The notes: generated by a model from the sequence alone, not told the origin. DNA of 43,372 nt from Phycisphaerales bacterium (GCA_022839625.1 JALHJL010000033.1:1-43372); one strand, 5' to 3'. Shown: positions 31,539 through 39,974, counted from the first letter of the stretch. Program-made: numbers and translations.

Positions 31539-32336
31539 TCAGACGCCGAGCACGTCCCGCATGCCATACAAGCCGGGCGGGCGGCCTTGTAGCCAGCGTG
31601 CGGCGCGCAGTGCCCCGGCCGCGAAGGTGTCGCGCGAGAAGGCGCGGTGCCGCAACGTGAGCGACTCCGTGTCCGTGGTGAAATGAATCTCGTGCTCCCC
31701 GACGATCGCCCCCATCCGCAGCGCATGTACGCCGATCTCGCCCGGCCGACGCGGTCCGCATTGGCCCTCCCGGCCGTAGCACGTGGCACCGGCGGCGTCC
31801 AGGCCGCGGGCCCGGCAGATCTCCTCCAGCAGCGCCCGGGCAGTGCCGCTGGGCGCGTCCACCTTGCGGCGATGATGGGTCTCGCTGATCTCGATGTCCC
31901 ATCCTGCATCGAGCTGGGCGGCCAGACCCGCGGCGAGGCCCAGCAACAGGTTGACGCCGACGCTCATGTTGGGCGCCCACACGACCGGAATCTGCTCGGC
32001 CGCCGCGCGCAATGCCGCGCGCTGCGCTTCGGTCAGACCGGTGGTGCCGCTGACGAGCGGTACGCCGTGGGCTGCGCACCAACGTGCCCAGGCTTCGCAG
32101 CCGGCCGGCGAAGTGAACTCAATCAGGGCGTCACAACGGTCCTGAATCTCCGTGCCGATCGGAACACCCAGTGCATCGATGCCCACCGCGCTGCCGGCGT
32201 CCCGGCCGACGAGGCCGTCGCCGGGGACGGTCACGGCGGCGGATACCGTGAAGCCGGGGTCGACGCCGGCCAGCCGGAGGAGCGCCTTGCCCATCTGGCC
32301 TGTGCAGCCGGCGATGGCGATGCGCAGTGGACTCAT
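31539..32336 (-). CDS. dapB: 4-hydroxy-tetrahydrodipicolinate reductase
   Basis: 265 residues. The NAD(P) site IAGCTGQMGKALLRL is at the N-terminus, LVSGTTGLTEAQ in the middle, and the catalytic signature ETHHRRKVDAPSGTA (His-His and Lys) near residue 155. It catalyses the reduction step of diaminopimelate and lysine synthesis in the cytoplasm. The ATG overlaps the stop of the upstream TPR gene (ATGA), so it is the last gene of a SPOR-TPR-dapB operon. That ties diaminopimelate supply to envelope-related genes. Confidence 0.95.
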   Translation of the reverse strand: MSPLRIAIAGCTGQMGKALLRLAGVDPGFTVSAAVTVPGDGLVGRDAGSAVGIDALGVPIGTEIQDRCDALIEFTSPAGCEAWARWCAAHGVPLVSGTTGLTEAQRAALRAAAEQIPVVWAPNMSVGVNLLLGLAAGLAAQLDAGWDIEISETHHRRKVDAPSGTARALLEEICRARGLDAAGATCYGREGQCGPRRPGEIGVHALRMGAIVGEHEIHFTTDTESLTLRHRAFSRDTFAAGALRAARWLQGRPPGLYGMRDVLGV

Positions 32337-32641
32337 TCCAGGGACTCCAGCATTTCCTTCATCTTGCTGGCGGCGTGCGCGTCGTTCTTGGCAGTCGCGA
32401 CCGCGATGCCCGCCCGCAGGCTTTCGGCGGCCGCCGCGCGCCGTCCCAGCTTCAGCTCGACGCGCGCTTTCTGGTGATGGGCCGCCACATACTGGCGGTC
32501 GATTCGCAACGTCTGCTCAAAGGCCGCGAGCGCCTCGTCCCACCGCTCGTGGTTCGCGTACTCGAGCGCGAGGCCGTAGTGCGCAAGGGGGTCGTCCGGT
32601 TGTGCGGCGGCGAACTGGCGAAGCTGTTCCAAACGCGACAT
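32333..32641 (-). CDS. Small TPR-repeat protein
   Basis: 102 residues. Two to three TPR units are visible: AHYGLALEYANHERWDEALA, then FEQTLRIDRQYVAAHHQKAR and LKLGRRAAAAESLRAGI. There is no signal peptide or membrane segment, so it is a cytoplasmic scaffold or partner-binding protein. It starts 2 bp after the stop of the SPOR-domain gene and its stop overlaps the start of dapB. The protein ends MKEMLESLE. The partner is unknown; the tight spacing suggests coordinated expression rather than shared function. Confidence 0.85.
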   Translation of the reverse strand: MSRLEQLRQFAAAQPDDPLAHYGLALEYANHERWDEALAAFEQTLRIDRQYVAAHHQKARVELKLGRRAAAAESLRAGIAVATAKNDAHAASKMKEMLESLE

Positions 32642-32643
32642 GG

Positions 32644-33441
32644 CTAGAACTTGCGCGCCTTGGCGCTGGCGAAGTCGTAGCCGCCGCCGGCCTCGCGGTA
32701 CTCCTTGCCGAGCTCGACAATCCGCGTCCTGAGGGTCTCGGCCTGCTGCTCGGACTCGAAGCGGCCGGTGGCGACAAGCTGAAGATCGGCGCCGGTGCGG
32801 ATGACGCACTCCACGCCCTTGGAACGCAGGAAGTCCTGTGCCGCGGCGGCCCGCTCGCCGTCGCGGAGGCGAAAGTGCTGCACGACGACGTAGTAGGCGC
32901 CCGGTGTGAGCACGAAATCGTCGGCCGGCTTGGGCCGCGGCGTGCCCTCTCGTACCGGCACTGGAGCCGTCGGCGCAGGCTCGCTCAGCGGCGCCGCGGG
33001 CGTGGCAACCGCACCAGGGCCGCGTCCCTGGCCTGGCGTGGGTGCGGAGACGACCGGTGGCGGGGTCTCCGGTGCCGTGGTCCCCGCAAAGATGTCCTCG
33101 ATGGTTGGCGCGCCGGGCACGGGCGGCTCCGCACTGCGCCGTCCGACGATGAATGCAGCCCCGAGGAGCACCAGCACGCCCGCCACGGCAATGGCCGCTT
33201 GCGGTCGGGTCAGGCTTAGCTGTATGCGCCCGCCGGCAGCGCGTGCAATGACTGGCCGTGCGGCGGCATCGGGCAGGGAGGGCGCCGGCGCGGGTGACGG
33301 CGCGCGCGGAGGAGGGGCCGCAGTGCTGGCCGGCGGGGGCGGCTGCGCCGGCGCGGTGGGTGGACTCGGGCTGCGCGCGCGCGCCCGCTGCGCGCGAGCC
33401 ACGACTTCGAACAAGACCGGGCGGTTCTTGCGTGGGGGCAC
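32644..33441 (-). CDS. Membrane-anchored SPOR-domain protein
   Basis: 265 residues from a GTG at 33441 (GGAGACACGCC upstream). A cytoplasmic Pro/Ala-rich stretch (about 25-65) precedes one membrane helix (AAIAVAGVLVLLGAAFIVG, about 84-102), then a second Pro-rich linker. The C-terminal SPOR-like domain (about 180-250) reads GAYYVVVQHF, AAAAQDFLRSKG and LQLVATGRFESEQQAETLRT. SPOR domains bind denuded septal peptidoglycan, so this is probably a division- or wall-associated inner-membrane protein. It is first in an operon with the TPR protein and dapB. A TACAAT box lies at 33504-33499 with TTGTGC 16 bp further upstream. Confidence 0.85.
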   Translation of the reverse strand: MPPRKNRPVLFEVVARAQRARARSPSPPTAPAQPPPPASTAAPPPRAPSPAPAPSLPDAAARPVIARAAGGRIQLSLTRPQAAIAVAGVLVLLGAAFIVGRRSAEPPVPGAPTIEDIFAGTTAPETPPPVVSAPTPGQGRGPGAVATPAAPLSEPAPTAPVPVREGTPRPKPADDFVLTPGAYYVVVQHFRLRDGERAAAAQDFLRSKGVECVIRTGADLQLVATGRFESEQQAETLRTRIVELGKEYREAGGGYDFASAKARKF

Positions 33442-33498
33442 GGCGTGTCTCCGTTCTCAACGGTCGCACTGCCCACCGACCGCGGTGAGGCGCTGACG

Positions 33499-33526
33499 AT
33501 TGTAGATTCCCCGCCGCCGGGCACAA
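33499..33526 (-). promoter_or_regulatory. Candidate promoter of the SPOR-TPR-dapB operon
   Basis: On the minus strand TTGTGC (33526-33521) and TACAAT (33504-33499), 16-bp spacer, about 58 nt before the GTG start at 33441. Confidence 0.35.
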
Positions 33527-33689
33527 CCATCTGATGAGCGGTACTTGGGCGCGCGCACACCCGGCGGCCGGACTGGGCGAGCTTGTGGGGGGTGCTTGCG
33601 GAACTCCGTCGAGCCGGCGTAAATACGCGCTGTTACAGGACGCGGTCGTGCACGGCGCTAGCGAACTCTGCCCGCCGATGGAGGTCGCC

Positions 33690-35162
33690 ATGAAAATCGG
33701 GATCGTCACCTTTACGGACGGACGGGCGCGGGTCGCCAAGGCGACCGAGAAGGACTGCCGCGCGTTTCAAGAGCGGCTCGTGGCGTACTTCCGCCGGAAG
33801 CACGACGTGGTAGCGGCCCGGAAGATCGTCTGGAATTACGAAACGGCGCGCAACGAGGCGCGGCGGATCGCGCTGTCCTACCCCGACCTGGTGGTTTTCA
33901 ACTTCTGCGTCTGGTCGTTCCCCGACCTGACGGCCCAGGTCGCGAACCTGATCCCGGAGGTGCCGATCCTGTTGATCGGCAATATTCTCCCCTCGCACCC
34001 GGGGTGGGTCGCGTTCTTCGCTTCGGCGGGCACGCTCGACGAGATCGACCGGCCGTTCGCGCGGGTCCTGGGCGACATCCGCAGGCCCGACGTGCAACGG
34101 CAGGTCGAGCGCGTGCTACGGCTTCACGACCCGGACCAGCGGGCGCGGGGCGAGCGGGCCGCGGCGCTGCTGCACGGACAGCGCTATGGCCAGTTCGACG
34201 GGCCGTCGATGGGCATGTACACGGGCCACGTCGACCCGTCGCAGTGGATGCAGCAGCTCGGGGTCCACGTTTACCACCGCGGACAGCTACACCTCTGGCA
34301 GATGGCGCAACGGATCGCGGCCGACCGCGTCGAGGCCGGGCTGGAGTGGCTCGAAAAGCACTGTGCCTGCATTCACTGGGACCGCAAGAAGCTGACGCCG
34401 GGCGTGGACGGCACGCTCGCGCGGCAGGTCCGCATGTACCTGGCCATGAAGGATTTTTGCAAACAGGAGGGCATTGATTTCTGCGGGCTGACGGGCCAGC
34501 TCGACATGACCGAATGGCCGGACCTCTGCGTCGCCGACGTGCAGGAAGCGCTTCTCAACGACACCGCGGATTGGGAGCACAGCACGAAAAAGCCGCTCAT
34601 CTGCGCGACCGAGTGCGACAGCAACGGCGCGCTGACCATGCAGCTCATGCACCACCTGACCGGGACGCCCGTGCTGTTTGCCGACCTGCGGCATTACCAC
34701 GAGCGGGACGACCTCTACGACCTGGTCAACAGCGGGCAGCACGCCCCCTGGTTCGCCAGGCGGTCCGCCGACTTCCGCAGGAACTGGCGCGAGTGCCACA
34801 TTCGGCCGGCGTCGGAGTTCTACTTCCGCGGCGGCGGCGGCAGCGTCCAGTTCTATGCGGCCCCGGCACCGAGGGTGACGTTCGGGCGGATCGTCCGCCG
34901 CGGCGGCCGCTTTCTGATGCACGTCTTCACTGGCGCTTTCGTTCCGATCGCGCGCACGAAGGAGGAGCGCCTCGCGCGGCAGACGACGTTCGAGTGGCCC
35001 CACGCCTTTGCGCGGTTTGACATGCCGCTGGCGGTGCTGCGCGAGCACTACAGCAGCAATCACATTCACGCGATCATCGGCGATCACGTGGCGGCCCTGG
35101 CGGCCGCTTGTGAATTCCTGGGCATTCAGCCGGTCGTGCTGTCCCAGAGTACCGGCGGGTAG
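33690..35162 (+). CDS. L-fucose/L-arabinose isomerase family protein
   Basis: 490 residues from the ATG at 33690 (GGAGGT upstream). It starts MKIGIVTFTDGRARVA like FucI-type proteins. Metal/catalytic residues are recognised in ATECDSNGALTMQ (Glu308), VLFADLR (Asp332) and SNHIHAIIGDH (His458), corresponding to the Glu-Asp-His set of E. coli FucI. Such enzymes interconvert aldoses and ketoses with Mn2+. It is shorter than FucI (about 590), so substrate may differ. No fucose kinase, aldolase or transporter is next to it, leaving its pathway unclear. Its last 37 bp overlap the end of the convergent lipoprotein gene. Confidence 0.85.
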   Translation: MKIGIVTFTDGRARVAKATEKDCRAFQERLVAYFRRKHDVVAARKIVWNYETARNEARRIALSYPDLVVFNFCVWSFPDLTAQVANLIPEVPILLIGNILPSHPGWVAFFASAGTLDEIDRPFARVLGDIRRPDVQRQVERVLRLHDPDQRARGERAAALLHGQRYGQFDGPSMGMYTGHVDPSQWMQQLGVHVYHRGQLHLWQMAQRIAADRVEAGLEWLEKHCACIHWDRKKLTPGVDGTLARQVRMYLAMKDFCKQEGIDFCGLTGQLDMTEWPDLCVADVQEALLNDTADWEHSTKKPLICATECDSNGALTMQLMHHLTGTPVLFADLRHYHERDDLYDLVNSGQHAPWFARRSADFRRNWRECHIRPASEFYFRGGGGSVQFYAAPAPRVTFGRIVRRGGRFLMHVFTGAFVPIARTKEERLARQTTFEWPHAFARFDMPLAVLREHYSSNHIHAIIGDHVAALAAACEFLGIQPVVLSQSTGG

Positions 35163-35425
35163 GTCGGATTTCGGGCCGCACTGAGCGGGCGCATCTCGGC
35201 CGGGATGCCGTCCGCCTTCACCATCGTCGGAACATTCGTGTCGGGCTTGTTCAACGACTCGATGAAAGCCTGGATGAAGGTGCTGACCAACGTCGTGGCC
35301 GCCGATCCGACCCCTTGCAGCACCGTCTCACGCACGGTCGCATCACAAGCCTGTAGCGCCAGCAGGCTGGCGCCGCTCGCCAAGCTCAGTGCCCACACCC
35401 GGCTGCGCCTCATCAACGTCCGCAT
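35126..35425 (-). CDS. Small lipoprotein of unknown function
   Basis: 99 residues with a strong AAGGAGACG ribosome site. The N-terminus is RRSRVWALSLASGASLLALQ followed by AC: a signal sequence with lipobox LQAC, so Cys27 would be lipidated. The mature part has an amphipathic segment (VLQGVGSAATTLVSTFIQAF) and no known domain. The last 12 codons overlap the 3' end of the isomerase gene on the other strand. The product is real in my view because of the ribosome site plus lipobox; function is unknown. A TAGAAT box lies at 35485-35480. Confidence 0.7.
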   Translation of the reverse strand: MRTLMRRSRVWALSLASGASLLALQACDATVRETVLQGVGSAATTLVSTFIQAFIESLNKPDTNVPTMVKADGIPAEMRPLSAARNPTYPPVLWDSTTG

Positions 35426-35479
35426 GCACGTCTCCTTGCTGCGCTGTCCGCCGCAGCCTGTCGAGGTCGCGGCCCCGGC

Positions 35480-35485
35480 ATTCTA
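35480..35485 (-). promoter_or_regulatory. TAGAAT -10-like box of the lipoprotein gene
   Basis: TAGAAT on the minus strand, 54 nt before the ATG at 35425. It is the minus-strand counterpart of the four plus-strand TAGAAT boxes. The gap 35426-35727 holds no other recognisable feature. Confidence 0.3.
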
Positions 35486-35727
35486 CGTCCAACGCGGCCC
35501 CGGATAACTGTATCGGCGGCCTGGCGGCGGTTAATTGACGCGGGCGGACAGGGGGCTGCCGACGGCTCGCTGAAGAGGGCGCAAACCCCGCCCCCCAAGA
35601 CCCTCAGGCGCGGCAGGAGGCCCCGTCTCCGCGGCTTCAGGGCCCGACCGGGGCTGCAAAAGGCGCGGGTTCCTCCCGGTGGCACCCTGCCGGCCGTAGG
35701 TCCGTCCAGTTGTCGTGGGTACGCCCG

Positions 35728-37005
35728 CTACGGACCGACATCCTGCTCAGGGGGCAGGGGCTCCGCTTCCGGCGGTAGCTCTTCCGGCGGCGGAGGCGGC
35801 GGAGGCTGGGGCTGTGGCGCCGGGCGTCCGGGCCGCCCCTGGGCCGGGGGGGTTCCGGGGGCGGGCTTGCCAGCCGCTTCGGCCGCCTGTCGCTGTGCCC
35901 GCGTTGGCAGCCTCTCGAGGCGCGGCTTGAGCTGCTTCTCGAAAATCTCGTTGATCGGCTCGAGCAGCTTGGTACGACGGGCGCTGAGCTCGCTCAATTC
36001 CTTCAACTTGTCCGCCTCTTTCTTGTCCCCGAGCCCAAGCAGTTTCTGGTCCAGTTGTTCGATCTCGGACTTGTTCTTCTGCATGATCCGCTGGGCCGCG
36101 TCCTGGCAGTCCTTCAGGACCGACTGCGCCCGCTGCGTCTGGGCCTCGTCGAGCTGGTACTTCGCAATGAACTCCCGGACGTAAGCCTCCCACTGGCTCT
36201 CGAAATCCGTCCCGCCGCGGCCAGGCGCCGACGGGGCGGTGCCTATCCCGCGCCCGCGCGCGGGTTGACCGCCGCGCGCGCCCCCCGTGCTTTCGACCTC
36301 CGTCTTACGCGACGGGCGGACCGCGACCGCGCCGCCGGAATCAGAGACGGTGGGCGACGCCCCCTGGATGGGCGTCGCGGTGGTTCGCGCGGTGTGTTCG
36401 ACCGGCGTTGCCTCATGCGTCACTGCCCCCCCGGGCGATCGCAGGGACTGAGTGGGACGAGGCACCTGTCGCGCGGGGCCGCGGCGGAACTCGTCCAGCG
36501 TCATCTGTCCTGTCACGATGCGCTGCAACTGGTCTTCGGTGGACACGAAGCTGCCGTACATCTCCTGCAAGTCTTCGTCGTGCGTCCGGCGCTGGTCATC
36601 GGTCAGAATCTCTCGCCATTCGTTGTTTCCCTGCACGATGAGGGCTTTCGCCTGCTCGTACAGCGGCAGCGCCTGTTGTCCCCACGCGAGCAGCTCCTCC
36701 TGCGTCATCTCGCCGCCGGCCCGGACTTCCACCATGCGGTCGATGAGGTTGAACAGGTCCTCGCGATGCCGGTCGAGGAAACTGTTGGCGCGCTCACGGA
36801 GGAATGCCAGGGTGTACGCCTCCTGCTCTTCGCTCAGGTTGTAGCGGCGCGTCAGCGCCCGAACATGGGCCTCCATGAGGGCTTCGATGTTTAACATGCG
36901 GCTGTAGCTTGTACGGCCCGGATCGGTTTGTCCCAGGGCGGGCAGCGCCACAGTCGCGAGCAACAACCCAACGACACCTCGGAACGCGATCATCCGCGTC
37001 GACAT
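35728..37005 (-). CDS. Exported helical protein with duplicated Spy/CpxP-like halves
   Basis: 425 residues from the ATG at 37005, favoured by GGGAG 8 nt upstream; starts at 37020 and 36993 are in frame. The signal peptide (GVVGLLLATVALPALGQ) is clear. Two helical halves are similar: the first has EAHVRALTRRYNLSEEQEAY and ends NEWREILTDDQRR, and the second has WEAYVREFIAKYQLDEAQTQ and ends LPTRAQR. These endings resemble the LTxxQ motif of periplasmic Spy/CpxP proteins, so it may act as an envelope chaperone or stress sensor. A Pro/Gly/Ala-rich linker joins the halves, and a Pro/Glu-rich tail ends the protein. The exact role is unknown. Confidence 0.7.
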   Translation of the reverse strand: MSTRMIAFRGVVGLLLATVALPALGQTDPGRTSYSRMLNIEALMEAHVRALTRRYNLSEEQEAYTLAFLRERANSFLDRHREDLFNLIDRMVEVRAGGEMTQEELLAWGQQALPLYEQAKALIVQGNNEWREILTDDQRRTHDEDLQEMYGSFVSTEDQLQRIVTGQMTLDEFRRGPARQVPRPTQSLRSPGGAVTHEATPVEHTARTTATPIQGASPTVSDSGGAVAVRPSRKTEVESTGGARGGQPARGRGIGTAPSAPGRGGTDFESQWEAYVREFIAKYQLDEAQTQRAQSVLKDCQDAAQRIMQKNKSEIEQLDQKLLGLGDKKEADKLKELSELSARRTKLLEPINEIFEKQLKPRLERLPTRAQRQAAEAAGKPAPGTPPAQGRPGRPAPQPQPPPPPPPEELPPEAEPLPPEQDVGP

Positions 37006-37069
37006 GCGCAGTACTCCCATGGCCGGATCGCGCGGCGACCGCCGCCGCGATCAATCTTTCGTTCATCGG

Positions 37070-37076
37070 TATTATA
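37070..37076. promoter_or_regulatory. Overlapping divergent -10 boxes
   Basis: GGTATTATAAGTTAAG contains TATTAT on the plus strand (37070-37075, towards the HAD phosphatase) and TATAAT on the minus strand (37076-37071, towards the Spy-like protein). The two genes would share one promoter region. -35 boxes are weak. Confidence 0.4.
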
Positions 37077-37122
37077 AGTTAAGTTGAGCCAACGGTTGCA
37101 CTTTGGAGGCCCGTTGCGACAA

Positions 37123-37773
37123 ATGCCGAAACCGCTCCCGCCGCCGCGTGCGTGCATCTTCGACCTCGATGGCACCCTCGTGGATTCCCTCCAGGATGTC
37201 GCCGAATCGCTCAACGACTGCCTCGAACTTCTCGGTTTGCCGACGCATCCGATCGAGGCCTATCGCTACCTGGTGGGGGAGGGGATTCCCCGCCTGTGCC
37301 AGCGGGCCATCGGGCTGACCCACGCCCACCTGGTCGAGCGCCTCGGCGAGATCGCACGCGCCGTCTACCGTACCCGCGCCCTGCGACAGACGCGGCCATA
37401 CCCCGGCGTGCCGGAACTCGTCGCGCGGCTGCGAGCCCGAGGAATCAGGCTCGGGGTCCTTTCCAACAAGCCGCACGACTTGACGCTGAAAGTGGTGGAA
37501 GCGTTCTGGCCGAACGGCTGCTTCGACGCCGTCTACGGCTACGTGGAGGAGCAGTACCGCAAACCGTCACCGCACTACCTGCGCCGGATTTGCGCGGAGC
37601 TGGACGTGCCGGCGGCCGAGACGTGGCTGGTCGGCGACACGCCGACCGACGTGGAGACGGCCCGCGCGGCGGGCGCCGTGAGCATCGGCGTATCCTGGGG
37701 CTTCCGCACCCGAGCGGACCTCGAAGCCGCCGGCGCCGACCGTGTCTTCGATCATCCTGCCGATGTCTTCTAA
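37123..37773 (+). CDS. gph: HAD-family phosphoglycolate phosphatase-like hydrolase
   Basis: 216 residues from the ATG at 37123; TTG codons at 37084 and 37114 are in frame and GGAGG lies 13 nt before the ATG, so the start is approximate. HAD motifs: FDLDGTLVDS (nucleophile Asp), VLSNKP, Lys in QYRKPSP and LVGDTPTDVETARAAG. A helical cap of type C1 sits between motifs 1 and 2. This pattern is typical of phosphoglycolate phosphatases, which clear 2-phosphoglycolate from DNA repair or oxygenase reactions; other small phosphoesters are possible. It is divergent from the Spy-like gene. Confidence 0.85.
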   Translation: MPKPLPPPRACIFDLDGTLVDSLQDVAESLNDCLELLGLPTHPIEAYRYLVGEGIPRLCQRAIGLTHAHLVERLGEIARAVYRTRALRQTRPYPGVPELVARLRARGIRLGVLSNKPHDLTLKVVEAFWPNGCFDAVYGYVEEQYRKPSPHYLRRICAELDVPAAETWLVGDTPTDVETARAAGAVSIGVSWGFRTRADLEAAGADRVFDHPADVF

Positions 37774-37893
37774 TCGCCGGTTGTAGCCGCGGCGGATGCC
37801 TTTATCACCTGCCCGCCGCATGGTACCCTGCCGCGTTCGTGCTGCCGGCGCTTCAGGCCGGCGTGCCTGGCTCAATACGGGACGAGGATCGTC

Positions 37894-39405
37894 ATGGCGT
37901 CAAACGGTACGGAATTCGTTTTCACAGGCGGGGCCAAGGGCCCGCTGGCAGGCGATGTCTTGTTGGTGCCGTTGCTGGCCAAGCCGCAGCCGCCGCTGGA
38001 GCTGGTCACGCGCGTCGACAAGCTGTGCGACGGCGCGGTCTCCGAGCTGCTGGCCGTGCGTGCCCTGCGGGACGAAGTGGGGCAGGTGATGCACACGTCC
38101 CGCGGGGGGGCCTGCCGGAGGATCCTGGTCGTAAGCCTGGGCGACGCGAAGAAGGTGAACGCGCATGAGATCCGGCGCGCGGCCGGCCTCGCCGCCCGGT
38201 GGATCATCGCGGAGCGTCTGAGCAGTGCGACGCTGTGGTTGGACGGCTTGGCGACCACCGGCGTGGAACGCGCCGGCGCCGAATGGGCGCTGGGGATGGC
38301 CCTCGCGGGCTTCCGGTTCGCGGGCTACAAGGAGCCGGACGAGAAAGTGCCGGCGAAGGTGCGCGTACACGTTCGCGCGAGCGAGCCGGGGCATGTCGAG
38401 CCGATCATGGCCGATCTGCGGCCGGCCATGACGGTGGCGAACGCGGTCAACTACGCGCGCCGGCTTTCGCACGAGCCGGCGAACGTCATCAATCCGCAGA
38501 CGCTCGCCGACGAGGCCCGTGCGCTCGCGCGGAGTACAGGTCTCAGGTGCACGGTGTTCGACGCGCGGCAGCTCAAGAAGATGGGCCTGAACGGCCTGCT
38601 CGCCGTGGGGCAGGGCGCCGCACACCCCGCTTGCCTCATCCAGCTCGAATACCGCGGCGACCGCCGGACGCGCGCCCGCACCGTCCTGGTCGGCAAGGCG
38701 ATTACGTTCGACACCGGCGGGTACTCGATCAAGCCGGCGGCCGGACTGGAGGCGCTGAAGTTCGACAAGTGCGGCGGGGCGGCGGTGCTGGCCATGATGA
38801 GGGCGGCGGCGGAGCTCAAGCTGAAGTGCAACCTCGCGGGACTGGTCGCCGCCGCGGAGAACGCGATCTCCGACCGCGCTTACCGCCCCGGCGACATCAT
38901 CAAGATGCTGAGCGGCAAGACGGTCGAGGTCGTCAATACGGACGCGGAAGGGCGGCTGATCCTGGCGGACGCCCTGGCTTATGCACAGCAGCGGCTCAAG
39001 CCAACGGCGCTCATCGACGTTGCGACGCTGACGGGAGGAGTCGGCGTAGCGCTCGGTACGGCGGCGGCCGGGTTGATGAGTAACGACGACGAGCTGGCGG
39101 GCGACCTGGGCGAAGCGGGCCGTCGTACGCATGAGCGGCTATGGCGCCTGCCCCTGTGGGATGATTACAAGGAGCTGCTCAAGAGCACCGAGGCCGACCT
39201 CAAGAACGCGGCCGGCAAGCGCGACGCCCACGCGATCGTCGGCGGGATGTTCCTCAAGGAGTTCATCAAGGAAGACGTGCCTTGGGCACACCTCGACATC
39301 GCGGCGGTCTCCACGGATGAGAACGGGAAGGGGCCGGGCGGCAAGGGCGCGACGGGCTTCGGCGTGCGCCTGCTGGTCGAATTCCTGCGCTTACGCGGTG
39401 CGTAG
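37894..39405 (+). CDS. pepA: Leucyl aminopeptidase (M17 family)
   Basis: 503 residues, normal M17 length, with GAGGA upstream. Signatures: GKAITFDTGGYSIKPA with Lys268 and Asp273, and NTDAEGRLILADAL with Asp350, Glu352 and Arg354. Together these give the two-metal site and the catalytic Lys/Arg. It removes N-terminal residues from peptides in the cytoplasm as a hexamer; E. coli PepA also binds DNA at recombination sites. The N-terminal domain (1-170) is more variable, as usual. Residue KAITFDTGG differs slightly from the common GKGVTFDSGG. It is 120 bp downstream of the phosphatase gene. Confidence 0.93.
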   Translation: MASNGTEFVFTGGAKGPLAGDVLLVPLLAKPQPPLELVTRVDKLCDGAVSELLAVRALRDEVGQVMHTSRGGACRRILVVSLGDAKKVNAHEIRRAAGLAARWIIAERLSSATLWLDGLATTGVERAGAEWALGMALAGFRFAGYKEPDEKVPAKVRVHVRASEPGHVEPIMADLRPAMTVANAVNYARRLSHEPANVINPQTLADEARALARSTGLRCTVFDARQLKKMGLNGLLAVGQGAAHPACLIQLEYRGDRRTRARTVLVGKAITFDTGGYSIKPAAGLEALKFDKCGGAAVLAMMRAAAELKLKCNLAGLVAAAENAISDRAYRPGDIIKMLSGKTVEVVNTDAEGRLILADALAYAQQRLKPTALIDVATLTGGVGVALGTAAAGLMSNDDELAGDLGEAGRRTHERLWRLPLWDDYKELLKSTEADLKNAAGKRDAHAIVGGMFLKEFIKEDVPWAHLDIAAVSTDENGKGPGGKGATGFGVRLLVEFLRLRGA

Positions 39406-39621
39406 CGGCCTATCAGGTTTGCGGTCTCGCAGAAGACTGACACGTCCGCCTGAAGAGTGGGGCGGATGCCTTTGCCCGCCGGTGGCGTGGCGTGCTTCGG
39501 CCGGCGAACACTCGGCAGCGCCCGGCGGGCTGCAATCGCACGTCTGGAGACTGCGGTCGTCGCTCGCGTCGTCAGCGCAGGCTCCAATCACACCATGTGC
39601 GAACGAAACCCGGGATGGCAC

Positions 39622-39650
39622 TTGTCGGTGCAACGCGCGCAGCGTATACT
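39622..39650 (+). promoter_or_regulatory. Orphan sigma70-like promoter
   Basis: TTGTCG (39622-39627) and TATACT (39645-39650) are separated by exactly 17 bp, in a gene-free stretch. The next recognised gene starts 560 nt downstream. It may drive that gene through a long leader, or an untranslated RNA. The gap 39406-40218 holds this, the palindromic element A copy 2 and two hairpins, and no gene that I can support. Confidence 0.4.
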
Positions 39651-39842
39651 TGCAATAGCTGGGGCATGTCAGGTTTCTGTCGGGCTCTCGGGACGCTGTT
39701 CCCCGGCAAACGACTCTGAATCACACGGCGCGATTCAGCTACAGTCGTCAGAGCGCGAAACGTCAGCAAACGCGTGCTGGAGCGTGCGACTGCGTGCGGC
39801 GCATTCTGACCCCATTCTCGGATCGCGCACGAACCCATAGCA

Positions 39843-39974
39843 GTCCGCCGCAAGAGGCGATGTAGCGTCCGCCCCTGCGCCTGCCCGCCGTGACGGGTGG
39901 CGGACGCAGGATTTCGGGCCGTTTTCAGCGCTTTGCGTCGGCCACAGGGGGCCGACGCTACTTTCGCGGCGGAC
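39843..39974. repeat. Intergenic palindromic element A, copy 2
   Basis: A 132-bp element bounded by GTCCGCCGC (39843-39851) and GCGGCGGAC (39966-39974), with inner arms GTAGCGTC (39862-39869) and GACGCTAC (39954-39961). Within lie CCTGCCCGCCGTGACGGGTG, TTTCGGGCCG and a GTCGGCCACAGGGGGCCGAC hairpin. The inner half is homologous to 22182-22305 in the same order. The nested inverted repeats suggest a mobile or structural RNA/DNA repeat. Confidence 0.7.

Noticed and set aside
39492..39719. 75-codon plus-strand frame in the gap after pepA
   Set aside because: No ribosome site, no conserved motif, and it crosses the orphan promoter; composition is like random GC-rich DNA.
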